From: an uncultured Desulfotomaculum sp.
GTDB taxonomy: Bacteria > Bacillota > Desulfotomaculia > Desulfotomaculales > Desulfotomaculaceae
Length of the DNA: 53,381 nt
Assembly: GCA_946411205.1 (NCBI GenBank)
Contig: CAMKDG010000005.1
Span: 1 to 53,381 of the forward strand
Reading direction: 5' to 3'
Part shown: positions 45,234 to 53,381 of the stretch, one piece after another
How the letters are laid out: each line of letters opens with the position of its first letter
How positions within the stretch are numbered: the first letter of the stretch is position 1
Translations under genes and position numbers: made by a program
Notes under the pieces: model-generated
Database searches by the model: none
The model's input: the letters and a program-made list of their open reading frames with translations, nothing else
Told to the model about the DNA's origin: nothing

Positions 45234-46562
45234 CTACCTCCCTACTAAAGCAGCCAATCCTGTTAAGGTTTCTTCATAACCACTGTATTCTGAGGGTTTT
45301 TGTCTTAAAAGACCCACCATATCATCATTCTTAGCTATGGCTGTATCAATTTTGGGGTTGCTGCCTGGGACATAGGCGCCAATATTGATTAGGTCTTCAG
45401 ACTCTCGATAGGTGGCCAATAAATCCCTGACGATCCCAGCCTGCTCTTTATGTTCCTCGGTAGCAATATCCGGCATTAAACGGCTAACACTTTGCAATAC
45501 ATCAATGGCCGGGTAGTGGTTAGCAGCCGCTAATTTTCTGGTTAAGACAATGTGCCCATCCAAAATCCCCCGTACTGCATCGGCTATGGGTTCATTCAGA
45601 TCGTCACCATCCACCAGTACGGTGTAAAAAGCGGTTATCGAACCCTTTTGGCCCATGCCGGAACGTTCTAAAAGCTTTGGCAGCAAGGCAAAAACAGAAG
45701 GTGTATAGCCTTTAGTGGCCGGTGGTTCCCCCACTGCCAATCCCACTTCCCGCTGGGCCATGGCAAAACGGGTAACAGAATCCATCATCAGCATGACGTC
45801 CAGTCCTTGGTCACGAAAATACTCGGCAATGGTAGTCGCCACAAAAGCGCCTTTTAATCTCACCAAAGCGGGCTGATCGGAGGTGGCCGCCACAATAATT
45901 GAGCGGGCCATTCCTTCTGGTCCCAAGTCCTCTTGCAAAAATTCTAACACCTCGCGCCCACGTTCCCCAATCAACCCGATGACATTGACGTCGGCACTGC
46001 CATGCCGGGCAATCATTCCCAGCAAAGTGCTCTTTCCCACACCACTACCGGCAAATATCCCAATCCGTTGACCCTTGCCGCAAGTAAGCAAGGAATCCAC
46101 GGCCCGTACTCCGGTGGGTAGCACCGTATCAATGCGCTTCCGTTTTAAGGGGTTGGGTGGACGGTTATCAACGGGGAAATCCTCACCCGCACTATTATCA
46201 AAAGTATCCTCAATAGGTCTGCCCAGACCATCCAACACTTTGCCATATAAATGCCTACCCACGCGAACCGTTAAGTTGTGGCCGGTGGGTACCACGGCAC
46301 AACCGGGGAAAATACCCCTTAGTTCGCCCAGCGGCATCAGCAGAGAATGTTGATCTCGAAAGCCCACCACTTCGGCTCGTACTGGTTCTGGTTCTCCCTG
46401 CACCACGATATCGCAAACCTCACCAATACGGGCAATGATGCCCTGAACTTCGAGCATCAAGCCGATAACTTGGGTAACTTTACCGATGGGTTTGATTACC
46501 CTGGCCCGGCTTACTCTTTCTTTATATGGATTAAGGTCCACAGAAACCTTAACCTCCATCAC
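45234..46562 (-). CDS. fliI: Flagellum-specific ATPase FliI
   Basis: The export ATPase, 442 residues, F1-beta-like. The Walker A GIFAGSGVGKSTLLG lies near residue 168, Walker B VMLMMDSVTRFA near 253, and the DGHIVLTRKLAA segment near 335. Directly follows fliH and precedes fliJ. Conserved fliH-fliI-fliJ order. Confidence 0.96.
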   Translation of the reverse strand: MMEVKVSVDLNPYKERVSRARVIKPIGKVTQVIGLMLEVQGIIARIGEVCDIVVQGEPEPVRAEVVGFRDQHSLLMPLGELRGIFPGCAVVPTGHNLTVRVGRHLYGKVLDGLGRPIEDTFDNSAGEDFPVDNRPPNPLKRKRIDTVLPTGVRAVDSLLTCGKGQRIGIFAGSGVGKSTLLGMIARHGSADVNVIGLIGERGREVLEFLQEDLGPEGMARSIIVAATSDQPALVRLKGAFVATTIAEYFRDQGLDVMLMMDSVTRFAMAQREVGLAVGEPPATKGYTPSVFALLPKLLERSGMGQKGSITAFYTVLVDGDDLNEPIADAVRGILDGHIVLTRKLAAANHYPAIDVLQSVSRLMPDIATEEHKEQAGIVRDLLATYRESEDLINIGAYVPGSNPKIDTAIAKNDDMVGLLRQKPSEYSGYEETLTGLAALVGR

Positions 46563-47276
46563 TTATTCCTCCTGGCCGTATAACGCCTTAATTGCTTCCT
46601 GCCAGCGGGTCTCCAGGGTGGCATCCACCTGTCCCTGATCCGTTTCGAAACGACATCCCCCAGGTTGTAAACCATTATCCACCAGCAGGTTAAGTTCTAC
46701 CTTACCGGGTAATCCTTGAAGTAATTGGTTTTTTCCTTCCTCTACCATTCCAAAATCAACTTGGTTGACGTAGATAGTAATAATAGGTCGGTTTTTTACC
46801 AATTCTATGCATTCTTTGGCAATCTCCATAATGGTACGGGGTTCCACAGCCAGTTGGGTCATGACCACCCGCTCAGCAATATCTACTGCCAATTCTACAA
46901 TCTGCAGCTCCATTTGATCCAAGGTGCGGTTAAAAACATCTCCTGCCTGCTTCAGGACATCTCTGGCCTGCTGGCGTATAACAGCGGCCTCATCTTCTGC
47001 GGCACGAATTCCTTCTTGCCAGCCAGCTTCCTGGGCCTGTTCCTTTAACTTCTGTGCTTCTATTTGTGCCTGTTCTTCAGACTGCTGGAGAATTCGGCCG
47101 GCCTCTGCTTTGGCATTGGCTATCAGTTCTTCGGCCTGTTGCTTGGCTAATAGCAGTAACTCTTCAGGGGAGAGGTTCTGTTCCTCCACCTCTTCAAGGG
47201 GTACAAAAGATAGTTCCCTCAGGGGTAATACCTGATCGGCTTGATCCAAGGCCACACTTTTAATGATCCTAGACAA
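46563..47276 (-). CDS. fliH: Flagellar assembly protein FliH
   Basis: A 237-residue stator-like regulator of FliI. The first half is a long coiled coil (AKAEAGRILQQSEEQAQIEAQ region) and the C-terminal domain has VDIAERVVMTQLAVEP near residue 130. TTG at 47276 (MSRIIKS) with GGGGAGG nine bases ahead is favoured; an ATG three codons upstream has no spacing to that site. The start overlaps the fliG stop by 8 bases. Confidence 0.9.
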   Translation of the reverse strand: MSRIIKSVALDQADQVLPLRELSFVPLEEVEEQNLSPEELLLLAKQQAEELIANAKAEAGRILQQSEEQAQIEAQKLKEQAQEAGWQEGIRAAEDEAAVIRQQARDVLKQAGDVFNRTLDQMELQIVELAVDIAERVVMTQLAVEPRTIMEIAKECIELVKNRPIITIYVNQVDFGMVEEGKNQLLQGLPGKVELNLLVDNGLQPGGCRFETDQGQVDATLETRWQEAIKALYGQEE

Positions 47277-48279
47277 GGATGGCATCCTCCCCACCACGGG
47301 AAATGACAATCTCGCCAGCCTCTTCCAGCCGTCTGATTACATTTACAATACGTTGTTGAGCCTCTTCTACATCCTTTAGCCGGACGGGACCCATGTAGTC
47401 GATTTCTTCCCTCAACATATCCGAAGCACGCTTGGACATGTTTTTGTAGATGCGGTTGTTCACTTCCTGGTTAGCGCCCTTCATGGCCAGAGCCAGATCC
47501 TTGTTATCCACCTCACGCAGCACCTTTTGGATGGAGATATCATGAAGCTTTACAACATCTTCGAAGATAAACATCATCCGGCGAACCTCTTCGCTAAGAT
47601 TAGGATCTGCCCGCTCCAACTGTTCAAAGATCGCTTTTTCTGTCGCACGATCTACACGGTTTAGAATGTTAACCAGACACTGCACGCCGCCAACCACTGT
47701 TTCCTCATGCTGAGCAACGGAAGAAAGTTTTTTCTCCAGCACTTTTTCTACTTCCTTCGCCACATCGGGAGAGATCCGATCCAAGATGGCAACCCGCCGG
47801 GCCACTTCGCTTTGCACCTGAGGTTCTAACTCAGCTAGAATAACAGCTGCCTGATCTGGTTTTAGATAGGATAATACAAAGGCAACCGTCTGCGGGTGTT
47901 CTTCTCTGATAAAACTCAAAATATGCCGGGGGTCGGTCTTACGCAGTGAACCAAAGGGAAGTGACTGCATGGTGGAGCTAATGCGGTCTAATATTTCGGC
48001 ACCTTTCTCCCACCCATAGGTCTTCTCTAATAGCTCCTTGGCATAGTTAACCCCACCATTTAATAAATAATCCCTGGCTTGAATTAAATAGATAAATTCT
48101 TCAACAACCTGCTTCTGAATCTCGGTAGGCACCTTATCCATTTCAGCAATGGCTGCAGTAATGCGCTCCACTTCGCCTTCGTTAAACTCATTTCGCAACA
48201 TCTTGGAGGCTATATCGGCTCCCAGGGATATCAATAATATGGCTGCTTTTTGTTCTCCGTTGAGTTTCTCATAATTCAT
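47269..48279 (-). CDS. fliG: Flagellar motor switch protein FliG
   Basis: The C-ring torque protein, 336 residues, with N, middle (REEHPQTVAFVLSYL with the EHPQ motif near residue 126) and C-terminal domains (EDVVKLHDISIQKVLREVD near 245 with charged torque-helix residues). Length normal. Between fliF and fliH with tight spacing. Confidence 0.96.
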   Translation of the reverse strand: MNYEKLNGEQKAAILLISLGADIASKMLRNEFNEGEVERITAAIAEMDKVPTEIQKQVVEEFIYLIQARDYLLNGGVNYAKELLEKTYGWEKGAEILDRISSTMQSLPFGSLRKTDPRHILSFIREEHPQTVAFVLSYLKPDQAAVILAELEPQVQSEVARRVAILDRISPDVAKEVEKVLEKKLSSVAQHEETVVGGVQCLVNILNRVDRATEKAIFEQLERADPNLSEEVRRMMFIFEDVVKLHDISIQKVLREVDNKDLALAMKGANQEVNNRIYKNMSKRASDMLREEIDYMGPVRLKDVEEAQQRIVNVIRRLEEAGEIVISRGGEDAILV

Positions 48280-48291
48280 CTTCGATACCCC

Positions 48292-49830
48292 TTACTCCCT
48301 CAGCCAAACTTTTAACACAGCGGCAATATCATTAGGACGCTCTTCCGCGAGATCCTTTAATTGTTTCTGCTTATCCCTAGGCACAGGAATTTCCCACTCC
48401 GGTCCTTCCTCCTCTACGGGCGCAATAATTGGACTCTCGGTTTCCTCAACAATCGCTTCAACCGCCTTTTTCCTCCGACGACGAATGAGCCAGCTAATTA
48501 GGAACAACAAGAATAGAATCCCGGCTGCACCAGCTGCAATCAATGCATATAGTTGCTCATTGGGGGCTTGAGTTTCCTTTATATCTTCATTCAAATCATA
48601 TTGACTACGGTCAAAGGTCATAGCAGAAACATTAATCTGGTCGCCCCGCTGTTGATCATAGCCAATGGCTACAGATACCATACGTTCCACCTGAGCACGG
48701 TCCAGGTTTTTCACCGATTCGTCCAACACCACAGAGGTTGAGAGTTTCAGCACTTTGCCCGGAGCCTGTACGACTGAATCTACCCTCTGCCCATGCTGAT
48801 AGTTCTTTATGTCATCGGATTTCGTATAGCTGTTTTGTCCAGTGTTCGTTACCCCAGGATCACTTTGTCCGGGCATTTGACTGTTCGTACCGGGTACCCC
48901 ACCGCTACCGCCATCACTACCGTTCTCTGTGGTACTTCGCTCGCTGACGATCGGACCGGTTATCACTTCCGTGGTATTGGTCTGTTGCTGATTAAAGTCC
49001 AGTTCAGCAGTAACCATAGCCACTGCTTTATTGGGTCCCAGCACTTTAGCCAACATAGCCTGTACACGACTTTCCAATTCCTTTTCATAAGACCGGCGAA
49101 TCTGCTGTTGTTTCTCCACCACTGTTCCCGAAAAACCAGCAACGCCTCCCTGGCCTGCAGGGTCTTTCAGAAAATCGTTTAAGATGTTCCCTTCGGTATC
49201 AATAATATGTACATTTTCCGGTTTTAGTCCCTCAACACTGCCAACAATTAAGTCATTAAGGCCTTTTACCTGTTCGGGCTTTAGCTGAGCACGGGGTTTT
49301 AGCTTAATTACCACGGAAGCAGAAGCCGTACCCTCTTCCTCAATGAAGACACTCTTTTGTGGAATTACCAAATGAACCCTGGCCTGCTCCACACCTTCTA
49401 CTCTGGTAATTGTACGCCTAAGCTCCTCTTGTAAAGCCCTTTGGTACGTAATTTTCTGTTCAAAATCGGTTTCCCCAAACTTACTGGTGTCAAACAGTTC
49501 CCAACCATGACCCATACCAGTTAATAATCCTGCACTGGCCAGCTTCAACCGGACATCATCCACTTGTTTTTGTGGTACCATAATAGTTGTTCCCTGGTTC
49601 GTTAACTGATACGGTATTTTATCTGCTTCTAGTTGCGCAACAATGTCTCCGGCTTCTTTGGGTTCCAGATCTCCCAACAACATCGCATAGTTGGGTCGGG
49701 AAAAACTAATCGCCGTGTAGACCAAACCCGCCAGAAACACCGCGCTGACCAGGATAAATAAAATTTTTCTCTTTTGGTTAGTCTCCTGCCACCGCTGTTT
49801 TAATCTATCCAGCAGGTCTCTAAAATTCAC
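48292..49830 (-). CDS. fliF: Flagellar MS-ring protein FliF
   Basis: The MS-ring subunit, 512 residues, with two transmembrane segments (about 24-44 and 430-450), ring-building motifs near residues 45-215 (LEPKEAGDIVAQLEADKIPY), a Ser/Gly-rich linker near 300-340 and a C-terminal FliG-binding tail (RPNDIAAVLKVWLRE). GTG start with GAGGTGG ahead. It follows fliE. Confidence 0.95.
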   Translation of the reverse strand: MNFRDLLDRLKQRWQETNQKRKILFILVSAVFLAGLVYTAISFSRPNYAMLLGDLEPKEAGDIVAQLEADKIPYQLTNQGTTIMVPQKQVDDVRLKLASAGLLTGMGHGWELFDTSKFGETDFEQKITYQRALQEELRRTITRVEGVEQARVHLVIPQKSVFIEEEGTASASVVIKLKPRAQLKPEQVKGLNDLIVGSVEGLKPENVHIIDTEGNILNDFLKDPAGQGGVAGFSGTVVEKQQQIRRSYEKELESRVQAMLAKVLGPNKAVAMVTAELDFNQQQTNTTEVITGPIVSERSTTENGSDGGSGGVPGTNSQMPGQSDPGVTNTGQNSYTKSDDIKNYQHGQRVDSVVQAPGKVLKLSTSVVLDESVKNLDRAQVERMVSVAIGYDQQRGDQINVSAMTFDRSQYDLNEDIKETQAPNEQLYALIAAGAAGILFLLFLISWLIRRRRKKAVEAIVEETESPIIAPVEEEGPEWEIPVPRDKQKQLKDLAEERPNDIAAVLKVWLRE

Positions 49831-49848
49831 GATACCACCTCAACGGTA

Positions 49849-50139
49849 TTATAGCTGCATTCGAGAAATTTCTTGATATGCTTCAACAATCTTGTTTCTC
49901 ACTTCCACCGCCAACTGCATGGTCAGTTTGGCCTCCCGCAAGGGAATAGTTACCTGGTGAATATCTTGAATCTCTCCCACCAGAAAACCTTGCATGACTT
50001 GATCCGCTTGTATTTGTGTCTGGTTCAGCTTATCGATAGCATTGTTTAGTACCGCATCGAACCCCTTGGCCGTCTGACTTTGGGAACCATGACTCTGTTC
50101 CGGTATCTGCAACGTCATGGGCATTGGTAAAACATTCAT
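49849..50139 (-). CDS. fliE: Flagellar hook-basal body protein FliE
   Basis: A 96-residue rod-MS-ring junction protein; the C-terminal REAKLTMQLAVEVRNKIVEAYQEI-type helix (described by position, residues 68-92) is the family mark. AGGAGG precedes the ATG. Between flgC and fliF. Confidence 0.94.
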   Translation of the reverse strand: MNVLPMPMTLQIPEQSHGSQSQTAKGFDAVLNNAIDKLNQTQIQADQVMQGFLVGEIQDIHQVTIPLREAKLTMQLAVEVRNKIVEAYQEISRMQL

Positions 50140-50153
50140 TGCTTAGTAACCTC

Positions 50154-50591
50154 CTACCCCCGGGAAATTTCCAAGGCCTTCAAGGCCATATTTTTGGCTG
50201 CATTCAGAGTGGTTACATTGGCCTCGTAGGAGCGACTGGCTGTAATCGCATCTACCATTTCGTTAACAATGTTAATATTCGGATAGGCTACATTGCCCTG
50301 TTCATCCGCCAAGGGATGATCGGGATCATTAACGATTCTGGGAGCAGCCGTATCTTCCACAATAGCAGCTACCTTAACGCCCTTCCCTTTGGGTTCTATA
50401 CCGTTGGCCGCCATCGTTTGCCTAAGTTGTTCGGCAAACAAGGGCATCCTGCGGCGATACACCGGGTTATTGGGATCATTTGGCCTGCTGGCTGTATTCA
50501 TGTTGGCCACATTGTTGGCAATTAATTCCAACCGCATCCTCTCCGATGTCATCCCCGAAGCACTGATGCTAAAGGTTTCAAACAAACCCAT
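50154..50591 (-). CDS. flgC: Flagellar basal-body rod protein FlgC
   Basis: A 145-residue proximal rod protein: N-terminal FETFSISASGMTSERMRLE and ANNVANMNTASRP, C-terminal EMVDAITASRSYEANVTTLN. Second gene of the operon, directly after flgB. Confidence 0.95.
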   Translation of the reverse strand: MGLFETFSISASGMTSERMRLELIANNVANMNTASRPNDPNNPVYRRRMPLFAEQLRQTMAANGIEPKGKGVKVAAIVEDTAAPRIVNDPDHPLADEQGNVAYPNINIVNEMVDAITASRSYEANVTTLNAAKNMALKALEISRG

Positions 50592-50597
50592 CTTTCA

Positions 50598-50996
50598 TTA
50601 CCTCCTACCACCAATGACAGTGCCTAAAATCTCAAAATGATCTATTAAACCCTGGGCAATCAGATCCTGCTGAATGGTTGTTGCGGCCAGGTTAACCATT
50701 TCTTCATCCACATCCACGTTATTGCCGTCATAGCGCATCGTGGTGCCCTTCACTTGTTTTACTTCCGGGCTAAAAGCAGCATTAGCCGTGCCAATGTGTT
50801 TGGCGTGCGTCCCCTTTAAGGGCCCACCATTGCTGTTAATCGCAGCCTTTAATTGATCTTCAAAACTCACATAAGACTTTTTAAATCCCGGTGTGTTAAA
50901 ATTGGCTACGTTATTGGCAATCACTTTCTGCCGCAGTGACGTGGCGTCTAAACCCTTTTGCAAAATAGTAAGCGTGGGATCGTCAAAAATATTCAT
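50598..50996 (-). CDS. flgB: Flagellar basal-body rod protein FlgB
   Basis: A 132-residue proximal rod protein with QKGLDATSLRQKVIANNVA and NFNTPGFKK near the start and VDEEMVNLAATTIQQDL near residue 95. First gene of the flagellar operon. The upstream region shows palindromes but no promoter I could fix with confidence. Confidence 0.95.
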   Translation of the reverse strand: MNIFDDPTLTILQKGLDATSLRQKVIANNVANFNTPGFKKSYVSFEDQLKAAINSNGGPLKGTHAKHIGTANAAFSPEVKQVKGTTMRYDGNNVDVDEEMVNLAATTIQQDLIAQGLIDHFEILGTVIGGRR

Positions 50997-51387
50997 ATAA
51001 TCATCCCTTGATATACAAATTTTTTGTGTAAGCTATTAAGTTCTTTACTATAATTACGATAACTGCAATGGGGGTAATTTTACCATTTGACGTAAGATTT
51101 CGGAATAGTTTACCACCTCTAGAAATTCTACACAGAACTACAAAAACCCTTCTGTTGCATTGCTTTGTCACCTTTTTTTAATAAATAGCTTTTGAGGTCT
51201 ATTATAGAACGTGCCTACTTTAATTTGGTAGATGCTTTTTATCGACACTACAATTGTTTTTTGTAGAAATACGTCAACTGCCTTTATTTTATGTCAATTT
51301 TTGCCCAATGTCCATCTTTTTCCATATGACCATGGTCATTATTGTTATAGGACTTAAGTCCTATATTTCCTTGTCTGGCATACTAAT
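50997..51387. other. Non-coding region upstream of the flagellar operon
   Basis: About 390 AT-rich bases. It holds a perfect 20-bp palindrome TATAGGACTTAAGTCCTATA (51346-51365), a perfect 14-bp palindrome ATGACCATGGTCAT (51326-51339) and small hairpins. No convincing sigma-A, sigma-28 or sigma-54 promoter was found by eye. No gene seen. Confidence 0.7.
51346..51365. promoter_or_regulatory. Perfect 20-bp palindrome, possible operator
   Basis: TATAGGACTTAAGTCCTATA, symmetric about 51355/51356. The half-site AGGACT/AGTCCT also occurs as a spaced inverted repeat upstream of flagellin (19328-19353). A regulator binding both is an inference. Confidence 0.4.
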
Positions 51388-52470
51388 TTATTGCTTCAAA
51401 ATGGCTACCAATACATTGATAACGTTAGCAATTTCATCTTCTGTTAACTCCCGATAATCAGTCGACAAATTAATTACCCTTCGGTAAAACTCCTCTGCTT
51501 TAGGGCATAATGGCCCTTCAATGGTGCATATATCCGGGTGCCCTTGCCATAGATAAATAGGATGCAAATAAATCGGATAAAACTGAACAGTTGCATCTAT
51601 ACCTTGTCGTAAAAGTTCTTCCACAAACCCCTTGCGTTTTCCTATCAGTTTCTCCTGTAATAGGATTGGAAATGTATACCAGGCAGACTCACATTGGCTG
51701 GGAACCTGTAGTAATTCTATCTCCTCAAGGCTTGATAATGCCTCATGATATTGGGTTGCAATTTGCCTGCGTCTAGCCAACTTGTGTTCTGCCTTGGCCA
51801 ACTGCTCCAAACCCATATCTGCCTGCATACTGGTCAGACGGTAATTAAAACCAATCTCCTGGGCTTCAAAATGCCACGGACCCTCCTCTTTCACCAATTC
51901 CCCATGGTTGTACATCATACCCGTATCCCGAAATAACCAAAGCCAGTTAGCATATTCTGCTGAATCTGTAACCACCATGCCCCCCAATTCGGTATATACT
52001 CCCTGGGGGTGAGAAAAATCGAATACAGTGAGCGAACTAAGGGTGCCTATTTTCTTCCCTTGATAAATGCCTCCTAAAGCTTGGGAGGCATCTTCAATGA
52101 TGACAATCTCCTTTTCTTCGGTTACCTTGGCCAGGGCTTCTACGTCACAGGGAAACCCGGCGTAGTGGGTGGCAATAATAGCCTTGGTATTGGCAGAAAT
52201 GCGCCACCGCACTGCCTCTGGATCCAGACAGCCGGTCTTGGGATCAATATCCGTATAAATGGGCACACCGTCTAGGTAACGAACGGCATGGGCTACCTCC
52301 GGGTGGGCCAGCGGTGATAAAATAACTTCATCTTTATGACTAATCCCTGCTGCATATAAAGCAGCATGTAGAGCTGCCGTGCTGTTGGCCACCGCCACCG
52401 CATATTTGACACCTATATACTTGGCAAAGGCGTTTTCAAATTCTCGTACCTTTTGTTCTCTTTTGTTCAT
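51388..52470 (-). CDS. DegT/DnrJ/EryC1-family protein without the PLP lysine
   Basis: A 360-residue fold-type I aminotransferase homologue. It keeps NSTAALHAAL near residue 29 and IIEDASQALGG near 125 (Asp that holds the pyridine nitrogen). The segment that normally reads FHPxKxxTTGEGG is here VFDFSHPQGVYTELGGMVVT, so the catalytic lysine position is Gln. Family members with this change lose transamination; a few (ColD-like) use His for dehydration. Either an unusual sugar-nucleotide enzyme or a regulatory/structural homologue. Its place beside flagellar genes suggests flagellin glycosylation (inference). AAGGAG precedes the ATG. Confidence 0.85.
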   Translation of the reverse strand: MNKREQKVREFENAFAKYIGVKYAVAVANSTAALHAALYAAGISHKDEVILSPLAHPEVAHAVRYLDGVPIYTDIDPKTGCLDPEAVRWRISANTKAIIATHYAGFPCDVEALAKVTEEKEIVIIEDASQALGGIYQGKKIGTLSSLTVFDFSHPQGVYTELGGMVVTDSAEYANWLWLFRDTGMMYNHGELVKEEGPWHFEAQEIGFNYRLTSMQADMGLEQLAKAEHKLARRRQIATQYHEALSSLEEIELLQVPSQCESAWYTFPILLQEKLIGKRKGFVEELLRQGIDATVQFYPIYLHPIYLWQGHPDICTIEGPLCPKAEEFYRRVINLSTDYRELTEDEIANVINVLVAILKQ

Positions 52471-52536
52471 AGGTATGGCTCCTTACTGTGCAAAAATTGT
52501 CAGATCCTATTATATACCAAAATAGGCTGCTTGAAC

Positions 52537-52565
52537 TTGGAATTAATACCCAATAAGCATATAAT
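52537..52565 (+). promoter_or_regulatory. Promoter of the MNT-HEPN pair
   Basis: TTGGAA (52537-52542) and TATAAT (52560-52565) with 17 bases between, about 24 bases before the first gene. Confidence 0.65.
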
Positions 52566-52588
52566 ATCCTATAGGTAGGTGATTTGAA

Positions 52589-52981
52589 TTGTTCATGGAT
52601 GAAAAACAACTAGACCTAATTAAAGATTTTTTAAAGAAAAAGATATCTCCTTATCTTATCCTTCTTTTTGGTTCAGCTGCGCGGGGTCATTTAAGAAATG
52701 ATAGCGATATAGACATAGCCTTTGTAAGTAATCATAGCCTTGATGATTATGAGGTTTTTATGTTATCCCAGGAACTTGCCGATTTGTTAAATAGGGAAGT
52801 TGACCTCATCGACTTGGATAAAGCCTCAACCGTTTTTCAAGCTCAGATACTGAACACCGGTACGGTTATCTATTGTTCCGATTTTGCTAGAAAGCTACGC
52901 TTTCATGCATTAACTCTAAAAAAATACACCCTATTAAACCAGGAGAGGGAATGTGTTTTAAAAAGACTGGAAGGAAGATAA
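52589..52981 (+). CDS. MNT-family nucleotidyltransferase antitoxin (MntA-like)
   Basis: A 130-residue minimal nucleotidyltransferase: the catalytic GSAARGHLRNDSDIDIAF pattern (GSxxRG...DxD) lies near residues 28-45, with a third Asp in REVDLIDLD near 70. In MntA/HepT systems it adenylylates the HEPN toxin and neutralises it. TTG at 52589 with GGTGA six bases ahead is used; an ATG two codons later is possible. Seven bases before the HEPN gene. Confidence 0.88.
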   Translation: MFMDEKQLDLIKDFLKKKISPYLILLFGSAARGHLRNDSDIDIAFVSNHSLDDYEVFMLSQELADLLNREVDLIDLDKASTVFQAQILNTGTVIYCSDFARKLRFHALTLKKYTLLNQERECVLKRLEGR

Positions 52982-52987
52982 ATTCTC

Positions 52988-53338
52988 ATGATTGATGATG
53001 TTATACTCAATAAGAGGCAAATTATCGAACGTTGTATTAGTAGAATCCATGAAGAGTATCAAGACGACATCCAAAACCTGCAAAATTACACCAAACAAGA
53101 TTCTATCATTTTAAACTTACAAAGAGCCTGTGAGGCTTGTATAGATTTAGCGATGCATCTTGTGGCAGAAAATAACTTAGGCCTCCCCCAAACAAGCAGG
53201 CAAGCCTTTGATATGTTACTTGAAAACGGCTTTATTGAAAAAGAGATCGCCGAACGATTGAAAGCCATGGTTGGGTTTCGCAATATCTCCGTGCATGATT
53301 ATCAATCCATTAATCTAGGTATTTTGGGGAGTGTATAG
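52988..53338 (+). CDS. HEPN-domain toxin (HepT/DUF86-like), C-terminally truncated
   Basis: A 116-residue HEPN RNase homologue. The active-site motif RNISVHDY (Rx4HxY; Tyr is the adenylylation target in relatives) is intact near residue 101. Relatives continue about 20-30 residues after this point, but here the frame ends ILGSV and a stop, exactly where sequence shared with the flagellin 3' flank begins. The toxin may therefore be inactive or altered; the antitoxin is intact. Confidence 0.85.
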   Translation: MIDDVILNKRQIIERCISRIHEEYQDDIQNLQNYTKQDSIILNLQRACEACIDLAMHLVAENNLGLPQTSRQAFDMLLENGFIEKEIAERLKAMVGFRNISVHDYQSINLGILGSV

Positions 53339-53381
53339 TAATTTGTGTAATTGGTTTATTCCTTTGTAGATTTGGATAGGC
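53328..53381. repeat. Flagellin 3'-flank repeat, copy 2
   Basis: Same orientation as 17952-18004: GGAGTGT..., TGTAATTGGTTTATTCC, ...TTGGATAGGC. It begins inside the last codons of the HEPN gene and runs to the window edge. In copy 1 a flagellin stop codon follows 38 bases later on the minus strand. Confidence 0.8.

Noticed and set aside
51020-51120. Sigma-28 or sigma-A promoter ahead of flgB
   Set aside because: Candidates such as TAAA followed by GTTATCGT, or TTGCAG with TATAGT, have poor matches or wrong spacing.
1-53381. CRISPR arrays, tRNA or rRNA genes, complete insertion sequences
   Set aside because: None was seen: no regularly spaced repeats, no cloverleaf-like tRNA sequence and no transposase-like protein apart from the broken integrase.

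Overview
The window looks like chromosomal DNA of an anaerobic, motile, low-to-mid-GC Firmicute of the Desulfotomaculum/Peptococcaceae kind. This is inferred from protein character, gene order (FliY-type switch protein, CheC/CheD, FlhF/FlhG next to a WhiG-type sigma factor, YerC beside HisZ) and riboswitch content. No rRNA or tRNA was seen. Most of the window is transcribed leftwards (minus strand).

Region 1 (1-16,860) is purine metabolism. After a partial hisZ and a yerC-type regulator at the left edge, a nearly complete de novo IMP pathway lies in one minus-strand operon: purine permease, purE, purB, purC, purS, purQ, purL, purF, purM, purN, purH, purD. A canonical promoter and a two-aptamer leader (guanine aptamer followed by a PRPP aptamer, ending in one intrinsic terminator) precede the permease. 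Upstream of that is adenine deaminase, with its own leader: a strong terminator preceded by sequence very like the 3' half of the PRPP aptamer but altered in the core. The operon is interrupted between purN and purH by a 212-bp palindromic element, and contains a long hairpin between purB and purC. purK is absent.

Region 2 (17,070-21,150) holds a PilZ protein, a flagellin gene with a sigma-28 promoter, then a gene-poor AT-rich stretch with a YgiT-type zinc finger protein and a twice-frameshifted tyrosine recombinase. Region 3 (21,156-25,060) returns to purines: guaA and hpt in one operon, a membrane-anchored protein, and a plus-strand pair (MazG-like pyrophosphohydrolase plus an unrecognised protein).

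Region 4 (25,131-50,996) is one continuous flagellar/chemotaxis operon, read flgB-flgC-fliE-fliF-fliG-fliH-fliI-fliJ-fliK-flgD-(TIGR02530)-flgE-fliL-fliN-fliO-fliP-fliQ-fliR-flhB-flhA-flhF-flhG-PilZ-fliA-flgF-flgG-cheD-cheR-cheC-cheY-fliM-fliY, ending at a strong bidirectional terminator. Genes are tightly packed; fliO/fliP and flgD/TIGR02530 overlap out of frame by about 180 nt.

Region 5 (51,388-53,381) has a DegT-family sugar aminotransferase homologue that lacks the PLP lysine, and a plus-strand MNT/HEPN toxin-antitoxin pair. The HEPN gene is cut short at a sequence repeated from just downstream of the flagellin gene, suggesting another flagellin gene lies just past the right edge.

The most interesting items are the altered PRPP-like leader of adenine deaminase, the tandem guanine-PRPP leader, the flagellin-flank/hepT junction, the lysine-less DegT protein and the palindromic element inside the pur operon.
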